From Rhizophagus irregularis (lineage: Eukaryota > Glomeromycota > Glomeromycetes > Glomerales > Glomeraceae): a stretch of 64,000 nucleotides of DNA. Location: positions 558,001 through 622,000 of the forward strand of contig NC_089442.1 in assembly GCF_026210795.1 (NCBI RefSeq), given 5' to 3'. Made by a program: the position numbers and the translations under genes. The notes under the pieces were generated by a model. It saw only the letters and a list, made by a program, of their open reading frames with translations, ran no database searches and was not told the origin of the DNA. Positions 31,871 to 44,769 of the stretch are shown piece by piece (within the stretch, counting starts at the first letter, position 1; each line of letters begins with the position of its first letter).

Positions 31871-34800
31871 ATTTAGATTTTTATAAAGAAATGTATATCA
31901 GAAATTTTAAGAATGGAGGAGGTCTAGATGAAGATATTTTGCATTAACATTTATAACTAAATCACTACTAAGATATACCTTATAATATAAAACAATAAGT
32001 ATTTTAATTTAATGCAGCAAAATATTTTAGATATGTCATACATGATGTGTTGAGATTTTCATCATTATTATATAGCAAACTCTGAAATCATTATTATTTA
32101 TTTAATAATATTGTATAATTTCTTTTACTTTAGGATTTGCACCTTAATTCACTTAGAATAGCTCTAGCATTTTTTCAAACAATTATTAATACTCATGGAT
32201 ACTGAATCTTTTATGAATTCATCAATAATACTGGACAGAATAGCATTTTTCACAGATTTACAATGGAATAGACTTAAAATACTTTTAATGATATTTATGA
32301 AAGTATAAAAGTGAAGAAATTCCCAACAATTTCTTTGAACCCAGCCCTTAATGCCAGCTTAAATTTAAAATTTTATATTCATGTCAGAAGGGGTAGCTCT
32401 ATTGAGCAAAACAAATTGGACTGCACTGGTCAGCTCATATAAAGATCCATGTCATTTAAGTTGTAAGAATGTTAAAATAAAAGAGCCTTGGCTCTAAAAA
32501 TTTTTTATATTTTGTGGGTAAAATTTTTTTAGTACTAATGGCTTAGAATTTAAACTAATTACAAAAATTTAGTATCTGGAATTGGTATAATTCAATTAGT
32601 ATCAGAGTATCTGGGTTGGTTGTGAATATTATGGATATGGACTTAATAGTTGCCCAAATATACAGCAAAATTACTGGGGAAATGCTGAAATACTGTTAGA
32701 ATTTAATTACAAGATTTCAATAATGTTTAATAAGTCTAATTATAAAATGTAAAATCAGTACAGACTATGATACTGATAATGTTCAAGATAATAATGAATT
32801 GATTGATTGTGATGTAAATCATGATCATCTTAATTATTCCTTTGCCATTTTATAATATAATATTTAATATTTATCAAACTACTATTGGTATTTTTAAATA
32901 TTACTCGTCTTCATAGACAGAAGATGAAATCATGAATGTATAGAAGTGGAGCCACAATAATATACCTAAAGAATGAATTAAAGAATTGATTAACATGTAG
33001 AGTTATATACTACAACAGATTTCTTGAGAATACAATAAAGAACCAAAGATTATGCAATAGAAGATTTTAACAGATCATCAAAATAAAGATCTGAAAGAGG
33101 TCACTGCTAGGCTGTCCATTTAAAATAATAAGAAAGAATAAGAAATGTGTAGTGGGTGGACTTTTACAATTTGGAGCAGGTATTAGAGGATATATAAGGG
33201 GTATGGACAAGTAAAAATTTTTATTATATATAAAACATACATATATTTGGAAATGATTATAGGAAATTTTTTGCATCAAATGCCAATAATATAAGCCATC
33301 ATTATCACAATCAAATCCATCACTATTGCCAATCAAATCTGTCATTGCAATCAAATCCATCATAGTTGCAATCATTGCCACTATATAACATTTTTTGAAA
33401 TTAAGGAACTCTCTCCTTCCTTTTCATAGCCACTAGTTCAAGCAACATCAGAATATCATATAAATGGCAAATAATAGCAAAATAAAAAAGAAAACAATAG
33501 TATGATCCAGCTGCAATATGTGCTGATGAAAACTCATGCTCAATTTTTGTGTTTGTCACCATTAGACAAATTTGTGGTGCTTTCTCTATATATGGTAATC
33601 AAATAAATTTTACCAAAATGCAATAATTACTTTTTGATATAATTAATAAGTAAAAAAGAAGTAAATTAAATTAATAATTATGCCACTCCTATTTGAATCT
33701 TTTTGCAGATTTTAAAATTGGAGATTCTACTGTAGTACATCCAATTTATTACACAAATCTAAACTTTATCTATGATTTTAAATATTACCTAGCTACAGGC
33801 AGGCTACAGCAAAACCTATATCAGGATAAAGTATAAAGAATCATTAATATGTACAGATATGCTAAATACAAAAATGCAAATGAAATAATCAAGAAACTAG
33901 CCTTTAGTAATAAATATAATTGCATACTATTTTAAAAAGATCACTTTAATATCAAAAATACTTATAGTAGATCTCAAAATCTATTATGACATGAATATTG
34001 TGAAATCTATCAAAACAACAATGATATTTAGTAATATAGATAAATTTCCTAAAATAATGATTAATTTCAATAATTTTAACTGAAACTTTTTTATTTCTCT
34101 TTTAAAAAAGAAATGATTTAAATCTGCACTTGGTAACCACAATGGCAAGCCAATGTTTGAGCAATTGAAAGCAATAGTTGAAGAATATAATGGGTCAGGT
34201 CAAGGTAGAGTGAAGTGAAATGCATTCATTTTATGCATTATAACAAACTTGATGGCTTGAGTACATGAAAAAATTTGTCAGTTATAGAGTTGATAAATTT
34301 GAATGAAAATAGATTCTAATTAGCACCAAGTCTTACATTTATCATATAAATAAGAATTTACTAGTAATAATTCCTACTCTCATTCACAAAAGCTGAATCT
34401 TAAAATAATGTTTTTAGCAGAAGTCCTGTTATTTTGACATCAAACTTCAAGTTATGATAAATGAAGTTACTATCAATACATAATAACAGTTCTTTTATTT
34501 AACCTGCATAGATCAGGGTGAAATAATTTTCCTTAACTACCCTAGTATCCTTTAGCACCACACTGGTAGTATCATATCAGAAAGTTAATTACTATAGTGT
34601 ATCCATTATGATCCACTTTTATGTCTAAATATTAGTTATAAATTAACAGGAAAAAGAATATTAAATATATACAATAATATAGAAAAAGTTTTTGAAATAG
34701 CTTATATATGTGGATGATAAATAATATCATACAAACATTTATGATTATAAATATGAAACAAAAAAGCAAGCAATATTCAAGATTGTTGAAAGTGTGAATA

Positions 34801-36780
34801 TATTGTAAACTAATCATATTTTAAATAATTATATTTAATATAATTCTATCTCTTACCTTTTCCCAAAAACAATGGGAGATTGGGCAATTAAGGAATTATT
34901 TCAGCACTCCTAGTTTCTGCTAATCTTTCAATTACAACTTCCCATAAAATTAAAAACCAAAATCAAGTCTTACAATGAAAGCACTAGTAATGATACTGTA
35001 ATTTTACCATTCACTTGGGATGAAACAGCTTTTCAAAAGCACAAAAGTTATTTTTATGGAAAGCAAAAAGTGATGAAATTAATTGTGAAGATATTGATTA
35101 TCATTATGAAAAAAGTTTTGAAGCTGAATCAACAATTTCAAAGTTAACAGAAGAAGAAATTAAATACCACTTTTTTATTTGGCTTTTATACCCTTCTTTT
35201 TCATACACATTATTTTTTTACAACTTATGAAATTTAGAGGAAAGTTTTTACTTCAGATACACAATTACTATAATGCATTAAGCAAAATATTTTTAATTCG
35301 AGAAAAAACTCATTCAGCATTCTGTATTATTCAAAAACTTATATTACTTATTATAATAGCACAATTATGGCTAAAAAATACTTGGTTTTAAATAATAATT
35401 ATTTAAATGACATGAAACAGCAACCATGTACTGCACATACATTACAAATTGGACAAATTAAATGGTCTAATCATTTGGTTCTATTATTCCAAAGTAACAT
35501 ATTCAAACAAGACATAGTTGAACATGCTAAATATTTCTAATGAATCACTGTATATGACATATTTTGTATTATGTAAAAATAATTTTATTTTATGCAGTAA
35601 TTCAGTATATTATAAAAAAAGTAGTAGTAATATATACTCCTGTTAATATTACTCAAAATCAAGAAAATTCAAAAATTTCCATGCCATTATGGCGATTGAT
35701 TATTATAATTGTGATACAAATAAACAGCCATTATTACCACATTAATAGATAACTAAATTTCAATAAAAATAAATGGGCAAATGTTCCAGCACAATGGAAT
35801 AGTGATAAAGGATTCAATATAGTTAGCACTATGGAGCTGCCAAACAGAGCTACATTATAGTAAAATAACATGACTATAGTTAACCATTAGAAAAAGGGAT
35901 AAAATTAATTTAGCCAAGTATATTTAACCAGAAATCAAAACCTTTCATCAGCTTCAGAAGCAAATTCATACCTTCCAAACTATGCAAAATTACACAACTC
36001 TTTTAACAAAAATTCAAACAAGAAAAATTGAAATAACTGTAGTAAATAAAAAAAAATATAGAAAATATATTTGGAAATGATTCTAAAAAAAAATTACCAA
36101 TCTCTAAAATGATTATAATAATATGGATGGTGTTGAAAAATAAATTTCAATGAATATGAATTCAACCAAGCATATCAAAAAGGACTTACATAATGGGTAA
36201 TTAATTAATATTAATTAATATTATTATGGTTTTATTCATTTTCATACTGTAATATTACAAATTAATATGAGTTCAATAGAATAGAAGAGTTAGAACAAGA
36301 AATAGCTTTTGGAAATGAAATATTTAATCAAACGATATATCTTAACATGACAACATTACCATGATTCCTTTATTTTTTAAATATAGCAATTATCAATTCA
36401 CCCATAATTTATAAAACATGTATATCTAAGATAGTCCAAAATCTAGCAAAAAAAAAATTAATTGGCCAGATTACATATGCAATCAGCATCTGAAAAACAT
36501 TGTTAGATCCACAAAATTCAGGAATTCAAATAAGAATATACTAATGATTAGAAATTTATTTTAAATAAATAGAAAATGCAATTAGTAAAGAATACAATAC
36601 ACTAAATACAAGAATTACAGAAAAGCAAGATAAAAAAATAAAGCAAGTGCATAAAAATTTATTATGTAACTATAGCTCTGAATTAAAGATCAGAAATAAT
36701 TTATTATTTTTATATTCAACGATTCTATTACTACTACAAGATTTCACTTTTATAGACTAAAACCACACAGACATCACATT
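31871..36780. other. Very AT-rich graveyard DNA
   Basis: No gene, RNA or clear transposon domain was recognised. 33305-33377 holds an imperfect CAATCAAATC...(A/G)TTGC tandem motif (about three units). Open stretches such as 33067-33381 are by-products of this repeat. Confidence 0.45.
33305..33377. repeat. Short imperfect tandem repeat around CAATCAAATC
   Basis: CAATCAAATCCATCACTATTGC, CAATCAAATCTGTCATTG and CAATCAAATCCATCATAGTTG follow head to tail (each cited only to show the shared CAATCAAATC core). Confidence 0.55.
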
Positions 36781-37010
36781 AGAAGAGTTAAAAAAATGTA
36801 ATAAAATCATTACCAAACAACAAAGCACCAGGTCAAAAAAATTAGATATGAAGATATCAAACACTTAAGTAATAATTTCTTACAATATATTGCAGATTCT
36901 ACAGCTCATATTTAAAGACTGGGAAGTGGAAAACTTTGGAATGAAGCATTTCCATTTCCTATTCCAAAACCCAAAGATTGGGATTCCAAAATCATCCTAC
37001 ATTCAATTAA
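36781..37010 (+). pseudogene. Second LINE reverse transcriptase relic
   Basis: Across shifting frames the order LPNNKAPG, IRYEDIKHLSNNFLQ, then PFPIPKPKDWDS is the N-terminal LINE RT signature also seen at 29.8-30.2 kb, though the nucleotide sequence is well diverged. Stops and at least two frameshifts interrupt it. A different, older copy. Confidence 0.6.
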
Positions 37011-37914
37011 ATTATTACAAATTGTTTTAATATCACATCTATTTACCCTATTTACAACTTAATAATTATTTTTCTTTTAAGTCATTACTAATGAAAATTC
37101 TGAGACAAATTTACTATTTGGATATTTGTTAGTCCGCCTTTAAATGCACCTAAATGGACAATATCAGGTTATAACAAACAGTCCACTCAAAAAACTTGTG
37201 TCATCAGTTTGTTCTGCTGATGACGAAAATGAGAAAGATACAGACAATGGAAATAAAAAAAGGTCAACCATTCAACATAGTTAAATCATATAAATCCAAA
37301 AAAGTTCAAATTTTTGTTACTAACTGAACTGTAAGATGACTTGCATAATACAGACAAAAGCAACTGAGGTTTCTAGAAGAATCAAAATGCTCAATATCCA
37401 AGATCAAAATTCTAAGAAGAGCACTTTGAAGATTTGATATTAGCAAATCTTTAATTGTAATCTTAATTCAGATGAAGGAGTAATAGAATTTATAATGCAA
37501 AGGCAAAAGTACCTTCTGCTAACATAATTCAAATATTTTAGAAATATGCAAAATAAATTACAAATAATATTTTTTATCTAAACTTTAATTTAAATAAAAG
37601 AACAATATAGAAAAAATTAGGTTTACTATTAAAAGTATTAATTGCTGGACTATACAAAATGCTATTGCATTTCTAATAATAATAATATATTGCAATTCTT
37701 ATTACAATTATATAGTAATTGAATTTTTATTTTCTAATGTTTATCTTGGAATTTCATAGGCAATGATTGGAATCTCAAAAATGTTCACCCACAAAATAAT
37801 TTTCAATATTTTAACAAGGTTAGTAATATACTGTACAATAAAGTTTTTAATAACACACAACAGATTTAATTTTTGCACAATCAATTTTTAATTTATATTA
37901 ATATATTTCTATAT

Positions 37915-38560
37915 TTATTCTAGATTTTTGCAATTACAACTGATAATGCAAAAAACAAAAATAAATTTTCATTTCAAAATTACATCCTACCCTTATTTGG
38001 CTCACATAATGAATTTAACTACATAATGATATTAAAATACATAAAAGCTGGTGAAGCAACCTTTTATAAAGCTTGATGATCCACATTCAGAAGCTAACAT
38101 TAAAGAAGCTTCTTTAAAAAGTTTAAGAAGTTATAATATTGAAGGAGAAAATCAATTATAGAAGTAATTTTTAATAGAAGTGGAGATGTCATTTAGTACT
38201 ATATCAAAGATTGCAATTCAATCTGTGACATTATTAATCAATTAATAGACTCATAATGAAAATGATTTAATCATCAATGTGATCTATATTTTGGTAAACC
38301 TAACAATTCACTTAATCTCATATTAGACGTTAAAACTCGATGGAACAATGTGCATTAAAACTTCAAATAGTAAATTAGTGGATTTTAATATTGCAATTAA
38401 AATATTAATTTAATAAGACATTATTTATACTCTTTTTCATTATTTATTAGCCCATTAAATACTTGATTATACATTTCAGATAATGAATGGAACATAATTA
38501 AAGAACTATGTCATATTTTAGAAATGAGTTTATCATTATAATTCAATAATTATTTAAATC
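37915..38560 (+). pseudogene. hAT transposase relic (second copy)
   Basis: Fragments in order: FAITTDNAKNKNKF (the TxDNAxNN Asp motif of hAT transposases), NSLNLILDVKTRWNNVH (DVKTRWNST-like block) near 38310-38360, and SDNEWNIIKELCHIL near 38480-38525. Stops and frameshifts lie between them. It differs from the 24.5 kb relic in which conserved blocks survive. Confidence 0.6.
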
Positions 38561-38636
38561 TTCTAATTTAGAAATCTCATCAAAGTAATATATTGCCTCA
38601 ATTTCAAAAAATGAGAATATTTCTGTTCTAAATTTC

Positions 38637-38675
38637 TTTAATTATTGCCTTTAATTATTGCCTTTAATTATTGCC
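38637..38675. repeat. TTTAATTATTGCC x3
   Basis: A 13-nt unit is repeated three times in perfect tandem just downstream of the hAT relic. Confidence 0.8.
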
Positions 38676-41600
38676 ATGAAAAAGCTAGTGTTTGCATTTC
38701 AGAAAGAAGAATTTACCATCAAGCTTATAAAGTACTGACTCACATAATGTAATAATAAAATTTGTTAAGTTGAAAATTTAGAATTTCGTCAAAACATCAC
38801 ATGAATATTTTAAAAATAATAATAATCATTTATGGAACATATTATATAGAATTATTTTACAATTAAATTTACATGTAAAATTATTTAAAGCCACAGCACA
38901 TGCAGATGATTTTAATAATAATTATTGAGCTTTTGGATTTTGAGTGGAATCTAAGAATGATGTGAAAGAAAAAAGGGAGAGAGGTGGAGGAAAGGGGATA
39001 GAGGAAATAGGAGAGGTGTTATCCTTATCTATTCCCCTTCCTGATCATCTTGAATATTTTGATGAGGGCAATGATAGTTGTTGTAAATCTTTTGAAATAC
39101 ATAACAGTCGTAACACTAATAAAAATGGGATATGAAAAACTTAAAAGTTACTATTAATTAATATTTTATTTTATAACAGACAATATAAATATCTTTTAAT
39201 TTTCATTTAATTTTATTTAATAGTTTTTATCCACATTTAAAGTTGAATTATTACAAAGGAATTTTACTTTATAATATGTAGGGAAATCAATCGTGACTAA
39301 AGTTAGTTTTATATTTTAGTCAGATTACATTGAAAATTATGTGCATAAAATGTATTATATAAATAAGTAAAGATATCAATGAAAAAAATCTAATGAAAAA
39401 ATGAATAGCAACTATGTGTTAATAATGAAAAAAGATAAGAGGATTAGGATAGATATGAAAGAAAGGGCAGATTGCAAAGAAAAATATAAAAATCAAAAAA
39501 AAAACAAAAAATATTAACGAAAAAAAAGGAAAAAACAAAAATTAGTATTAAAAATACATTAAAATTAGTGACCGAGAAAAAATGAACAGTATCCTAAATT
39601 CATAAAATGGTTCATGTGCGAGAAAATCCACGCCAAAGAATCCAACTTAGCACTAATAAAGATAAAAAAAATCCAAACAAAAAGCAAGAAAAGGTCATCG
39701 GGAGAGACATAATAAATGAAAAACTAATAACAAAAATACACCAGAAGAATGAAGAAAGTATATTTGAAAACAGTTCTATAGTTTTCTTTTTTTCTCAGTT
39801 TAAACGAATTCTAGATAGACGGTTAGTTGTAGGGTTATTAATAATTTATTATTAATACCTCTATGTATTTTATTCTATTTGATTTTATAGTTAATAAAAT
39901 GTGTTACTAATTTTTTCTTTTTTAAAAAAAAAAACTGTTAATATTTAAAATGTTATTGTAGTATAACTTGTACATTTATAAAAACAGTAATATTATATGA
40001 ATCACGTAAAAATTTTTTACCATTTTTGTTATATTTTATTACAATTATTTAAAAATAAAATAAAAGATATAAAAACTAAATTATTTTACACAAAACATTT
40101 CTTTTTTTAAAAAATCCCTTTATTTGATCTTTTCAGATATTTAATGACTTTAAAAAATTTGGTCTCTAATTCTTTTTTCCAGATGGAATATTCATTCTTT
40201 GATCGATCTGTCTATCTTTTTCGTGAAATCAAATTTTATTTTCCATCACCTCCTAGGAATGGCAATGTTTTTTTTTAGAGGTTCTACAGTAAAGTATTAT
40301 TTTTTTCTTTTTTCTTACTAGGAATAAAAATTAAATAAGAGGAGCAGTGTTTTTACAATCAATTAAAATTTTCGTTCTTTTTTGAGAGAATACAACTAAG
40401 CAGCAGTAAATTGAAACGAAGAAATATTCTTCTATTATTTAGGATAGTTTTGTTACGAATGCTTTAAGACTCGGCTAACATAGTCTTTTTTAAACATATT
40501 GACAAAATAAAACAACGGTTCAGTATTTATAAAATATATATAAGCCCTGTTCAATTCTAGATTGGACCGGATTGATCGCAAAATGTGCCCCTAAATGATT
40601 GGTTACAAAAACGATCAGCGGTCAGTCAAACCGATCCACGAAAATAGGTGTTCGCCTCTGATTGATCGATTTTGATAAACTAACGTGACGCGTGTCAGCG
40701 ATCAACCATATTTATTGTTTATGATATGGAACCTAAAAATTGTGCTCAATTTTAACTGCGGTTTGAACGGTTAATTTTTTTTCCGATCTGAGCGATACGA
40801 TCTAAAGGTTATAGTATAGAAGACATTTAATGAATTTTCCAACTAGTAAATAATGATAAGAAACCTCCGTTGGATTTATTGGTAATTTAAAACTAAATAT
40901 CTTTCTCATGTGACCAAACAAGTTCTATAAGCTTGTATGACTTGACATGTATAAATTAGTATAAAGCAATAAATGTATTAATAAACAATTATTACTTTGT
41001 GAAAGAAATAAAAATATTGGATGAAAAAAAAAAAAGATTTAATATGTAAATGGGTAAACCTAATAAGCCTAATAAGCCTAATAAGCTAAGCCAATAAATC
41101 CATTTGTCAAAGCCACTATGAAAGATTTTATTATATCAAAAACGTGATGCAATCTTGCTGGTATTAAGAAACCAGCAATCTTACATACTTTAACATTGGA
41201 AGAATATAAATTTTTATATAATGAAAGATCTTATTTATATTAAAATAAGAACATACGGTATACTTATATACAAAACTATATTGTAAAATTAATTATTGCA
41301 ATTTCTGATATTAATCTTTTTATTCAAAATAAGCATTAATGCAACCATAATTTATATTTGCTGTAATGAATTTTTTTTCGAAAATCATCAAGCCTAGCCT
41401 ACGTAGACATAACGTCCTGCGATATATTCCTATATCTATCTAACTTAGACTAACATAACTGACCTGTATTCTTTTTATTTAACTAAAAAACCCACAAAAA
41501 TATATACGTACATATAGCATAATAAAAAAACAAACAAAACATTGCCTTGTTTAACTATATGTGACATTCAACTGTCTAGGTATACCATCGACGCGAACGA

Positions 41601-41956
41601 GCCGTACCGAAGGAACACCGAAATGATTTTGGATAAATTTGTTCCGAAACTTTTTGTTTACGAAATTCGAAATTCCGAAATCACCTCATTGCTGTAATGA
41701 ATAAAACCATCCCTTAAACTATCATTATTATTGGACAATCTAAACCAAATAACAGTTGATGATCTTATACTAACAGAAACATCGCATTAGTAATCAGAGA
41801 AACTTTGCATTAGTAATCACAAACAATTTAAGTTTCTTGTATTACGGAACGCTCCATAAATTGGAAATAAAATTCCGTTAACTGACTTGCTCCCTCCAAA
41901 TTTAACAATAAATAATTCCCTCTTTTTTATTTAAAACAAAAAAGTTGTTTCGTACT
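38676..41956. other. Intergenic DNA, no supported gene
   Basis: Short plus-strand frames at 38944-39135 (Gly/Glu/Lys-rich) and 39607-39855 (MVHVRENPRQRIQLSTNKDK onward, lysine-rich) lack any recognisable motif. 40540-40800 is a GC-richer non-coding patch with repeated GATC words. CCTAATAAG is repeated three times at 41059-41085. The last few hundred bases are the promoter side of the kinase at 41957. Confidence 0.4.
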
Positions 41957-43292
41957 ATGGGGCTATTCTCCTATGATGAAACTTATGGAAGGTGTGAAGA
42001 ATGCAATCAAATAAATACCGGTCCTGAATGGTGTAACGCTTGTAATGCGACACGTCTCCAAAAAAATTTCAAGTATTGGACGAGCGGTAACGGTGAGATT
42101 GACAAATTTATTCAAGATGCTCAACTATCAGCAAATAAATTCTACAGAATATTAGAATGGATACCATATGAGAGATTTTATGATATTGAATATATTGCAA
42201 AGGGCGGGTTCGGTCTAGTATATAAAGCAAAATGGACTGACGGTTATATACAGAGCTGGAATAATGACAAGCAAAATTGGAATAGATGTCATCCATTAAA
42301 TAAATTTGTAGCTCTGAAAAGTCTAAATAAATCAAAGGATGTCACATTAAAATTTATCGACGAGGTATTATATATAAATTTAATTAAGTTTTGAAATATA
42401 ACTTTTACTAATATATTATTGTTGTTCTTAGGTTACATCTCATCATAAAATATATAATATATCTACTAGATCCATTGTTACATTTTATGGAATAACTCAA
42501 GATCCAGAAACAGAAAATTATATGATGGTTTTGGATTATGCAGAGAATGGAAGTTTACGAAACTATTTAGATAAGAATTATAATAATTTAACATGGAATG
42601 ATAAGATTCTATGTTTATATTGTATAGCAACAGGTCTTCATCATATTCATAGAAATGAGTTAATTCATCGGGATTTACATATTGGTAATATATTAAAATT
42701 TCGTTCAGATATTTGTATAACTGACATGGGATTATGTAGACCAGCTAATTGTGAAAGTACAAAAGATAATACTTATGGTGTTTTACCTTACATGGCCCCT
42801 GAAATTTTGCGAGGACAAAATTATAACAAAGCTGCTGATATTTATAGTTTTGGTATAATTATGTATGAAGTAATTTCTGGATTAAGCCCATTTCATGATA
42901 AAAGTCAGGATGAAGCATTAGCTATAAAGATTTGTCAAGGACTCAGACCAAGTTTTAATATTAAAGTTCCTCAATTAATTATGCATACAATTAAAAGATG
43001 TTTAGATGCAAATCCTTTAACTCGACCAAATGCTCATGAATTAAAGTCTACTATAGAAAAATGGAATGAAAATAACGCAGAATTAAATGAGCAAATTATA
43101 GAAGCAGAAGAAATAAATAATAATTTACCGATCAATACAATAATTTCGATTAGTTTAACTTCATCACATAAAATGAACACACATTCCGAAGCTATTTACA
43201 CAAGTAGATTACTTAATTTTAATAATCTTCCTGAACCAAAAAATTCAGAGGATTATTATAACCAATATGAAAATATATCAGCAGGTATCTAA
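41957..43292 (+). CDS. TKL-type protein kinase with N-terminal Zn-ribbon, intact
   Basis: Exon 1 41957-42364 and exon 2 from 42432, intron 67 nt, phase 0 (GAG|GTATTA ... TTCTTAG). Zn-ribbon CEECNQ...WCNACN (residues 12-34), WTSGN linker, then the kinase: AKGGFGLVYKAKW glycine loop, FVALKSL beta3 lysine, IHRDLHIGN catalytic loop, ITDMGLC in place of DFG, YMAPEIL, ADIYSFGIIMYEVISGLSPF, NPLTRPNA. All catalytic residues are present, so it should phosphorylate Ser/Thr (possibly Tyr) in a signalling role. The frame ends at TAA 43292 (422 aa). Alternatively GCAG|GTATCT to TAATAG splices in phase to 43364-43386 (DLQINIT, stop); the relatives at 54 and 62.6 kb also have a third exon there. It shares one domain plan with the array kinase at 0.9-6.8 kb. 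Confidence 0.9.
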
Positions 43293-44769
43293 TAATTCTA
43301 TAAGTTTAGTAAATATTTTGCTAATGATAAAATATACTAACAATTTTATTTCGTTTATAATAGATTTACAAATTAATATTACTTAATCATACTATTGATC
43401 GCAACAGGTCATTACTCTTATTTTTACAAATTTTTTTAGATAGGCGTTTATTTTTATGTACTATATAAAAATTTAATTTATTTGCCTATGGTTTAGGTCA
43501 TTAAATTTTTCTATTTTTCATTTTTTTTTAAATAAAAAAAAATCGCAAAGTCTGCAGTTGAGCGGCTTGATTCATTTTGACTCGGTTTAATAATTTAGGA
43601 TTCAATATTTCAATATTTTCTAATATGAACTAAGTTGCCTACTTAATAATTGTAATTGTAATTGAAATTTGATATACGGGATATTCAATAAACACTCAAA
43701 CCCTAAACCGGATATATTTGCCGGTATAGTGTCGATATTCGCTACGGGTAAATTTAAGTATTATTTCTGAAGCTGCACCCAAAGTGATTCATTCTTAAAA
43801 GCCAAAAACTTTTTTCTGAAAAATTTTTATAACCACTTTAAGTCTTACTCTAAACAAATAATTTTGTCAATTAAATTCATTAGTTTATTTTTCCTTTATT
43901 TTAAGTTAAAGAGATTTGGAATCAGCTCGAGATCTATCTAAATGTTTTTTTATAGTATCGATTATTCGATCCATTATTATGGAAATATTACCTCAATAGG
44001 ACGATTTCTGTGTTATTTTAAAATTGAACTTTTTCAATCAAAATATTAAATTTAATAGGCAAACATTCTTTTATGTACGAAACATTCAAATTAGATCATA
44101 GCATAAAAAATCACTGAAATATTATACACAAGTACTATGAATATCCAATAATTACTAATATTTAAATTTTGGTACAGTTTATTCATTTAATAAATTTATT
44201 TATAATAATTTAGAAAATTTAAAGTAACCAAATGAAAATTTAAAGTTATTTTAGTTATGGAATATGCAAATGATGGTTTCTTTTTGAAACTATACATCTA
44301 AACTCAGAACTATTACGAAATTTGATGATTATATACTGTATATAGCGTAAACTATCTTTTTGCTATATCAAATGTACAATTTTTTGCTTTATTCTATTTA
44401 TGAATTTTATGATATATAAATGTTTTAGTAATTTAAGTGTTTATCAATCATGAAAAAACGCAATCATGTCTGACGCGAGTACAATGTAAACAACTTTTTT
44501 ACGATACTAAACATACGATTTTTTACATATACGGTATGATTTTTACAATTATAGTATTTGTGTATTTGCAATTTTGCATGCAAAACATTAATTTTTACTC
44601 GATTTTTAATATAATATCTTGGATGGATCAATGATTAAAGAAAACTTTTACTTTACTTTGATAAACAAAACTTGGTATATCAGTTATTATAAAGAGTATG
44701 TTAATTGTAATACATATTACTTTAAATAGTAAATATCAAAACATTAGTTATAATAATCAAAGTATGGAA
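43293..44769. other. Intergenic DNA with a tiny kinase relic
   Basis: At about 44252-44283, after TTTTAG, one frame reads VMEYANDG, the kinase hinge motif (compare LVMEYADNG in the 46 kb relic). The rest is A/T-rich without supported features. Confidence 0.4.

Noticed and set aside
42108-42335. Minus-strand frame
   Set aside because: Antisense of exon 1 of the intact kinase.
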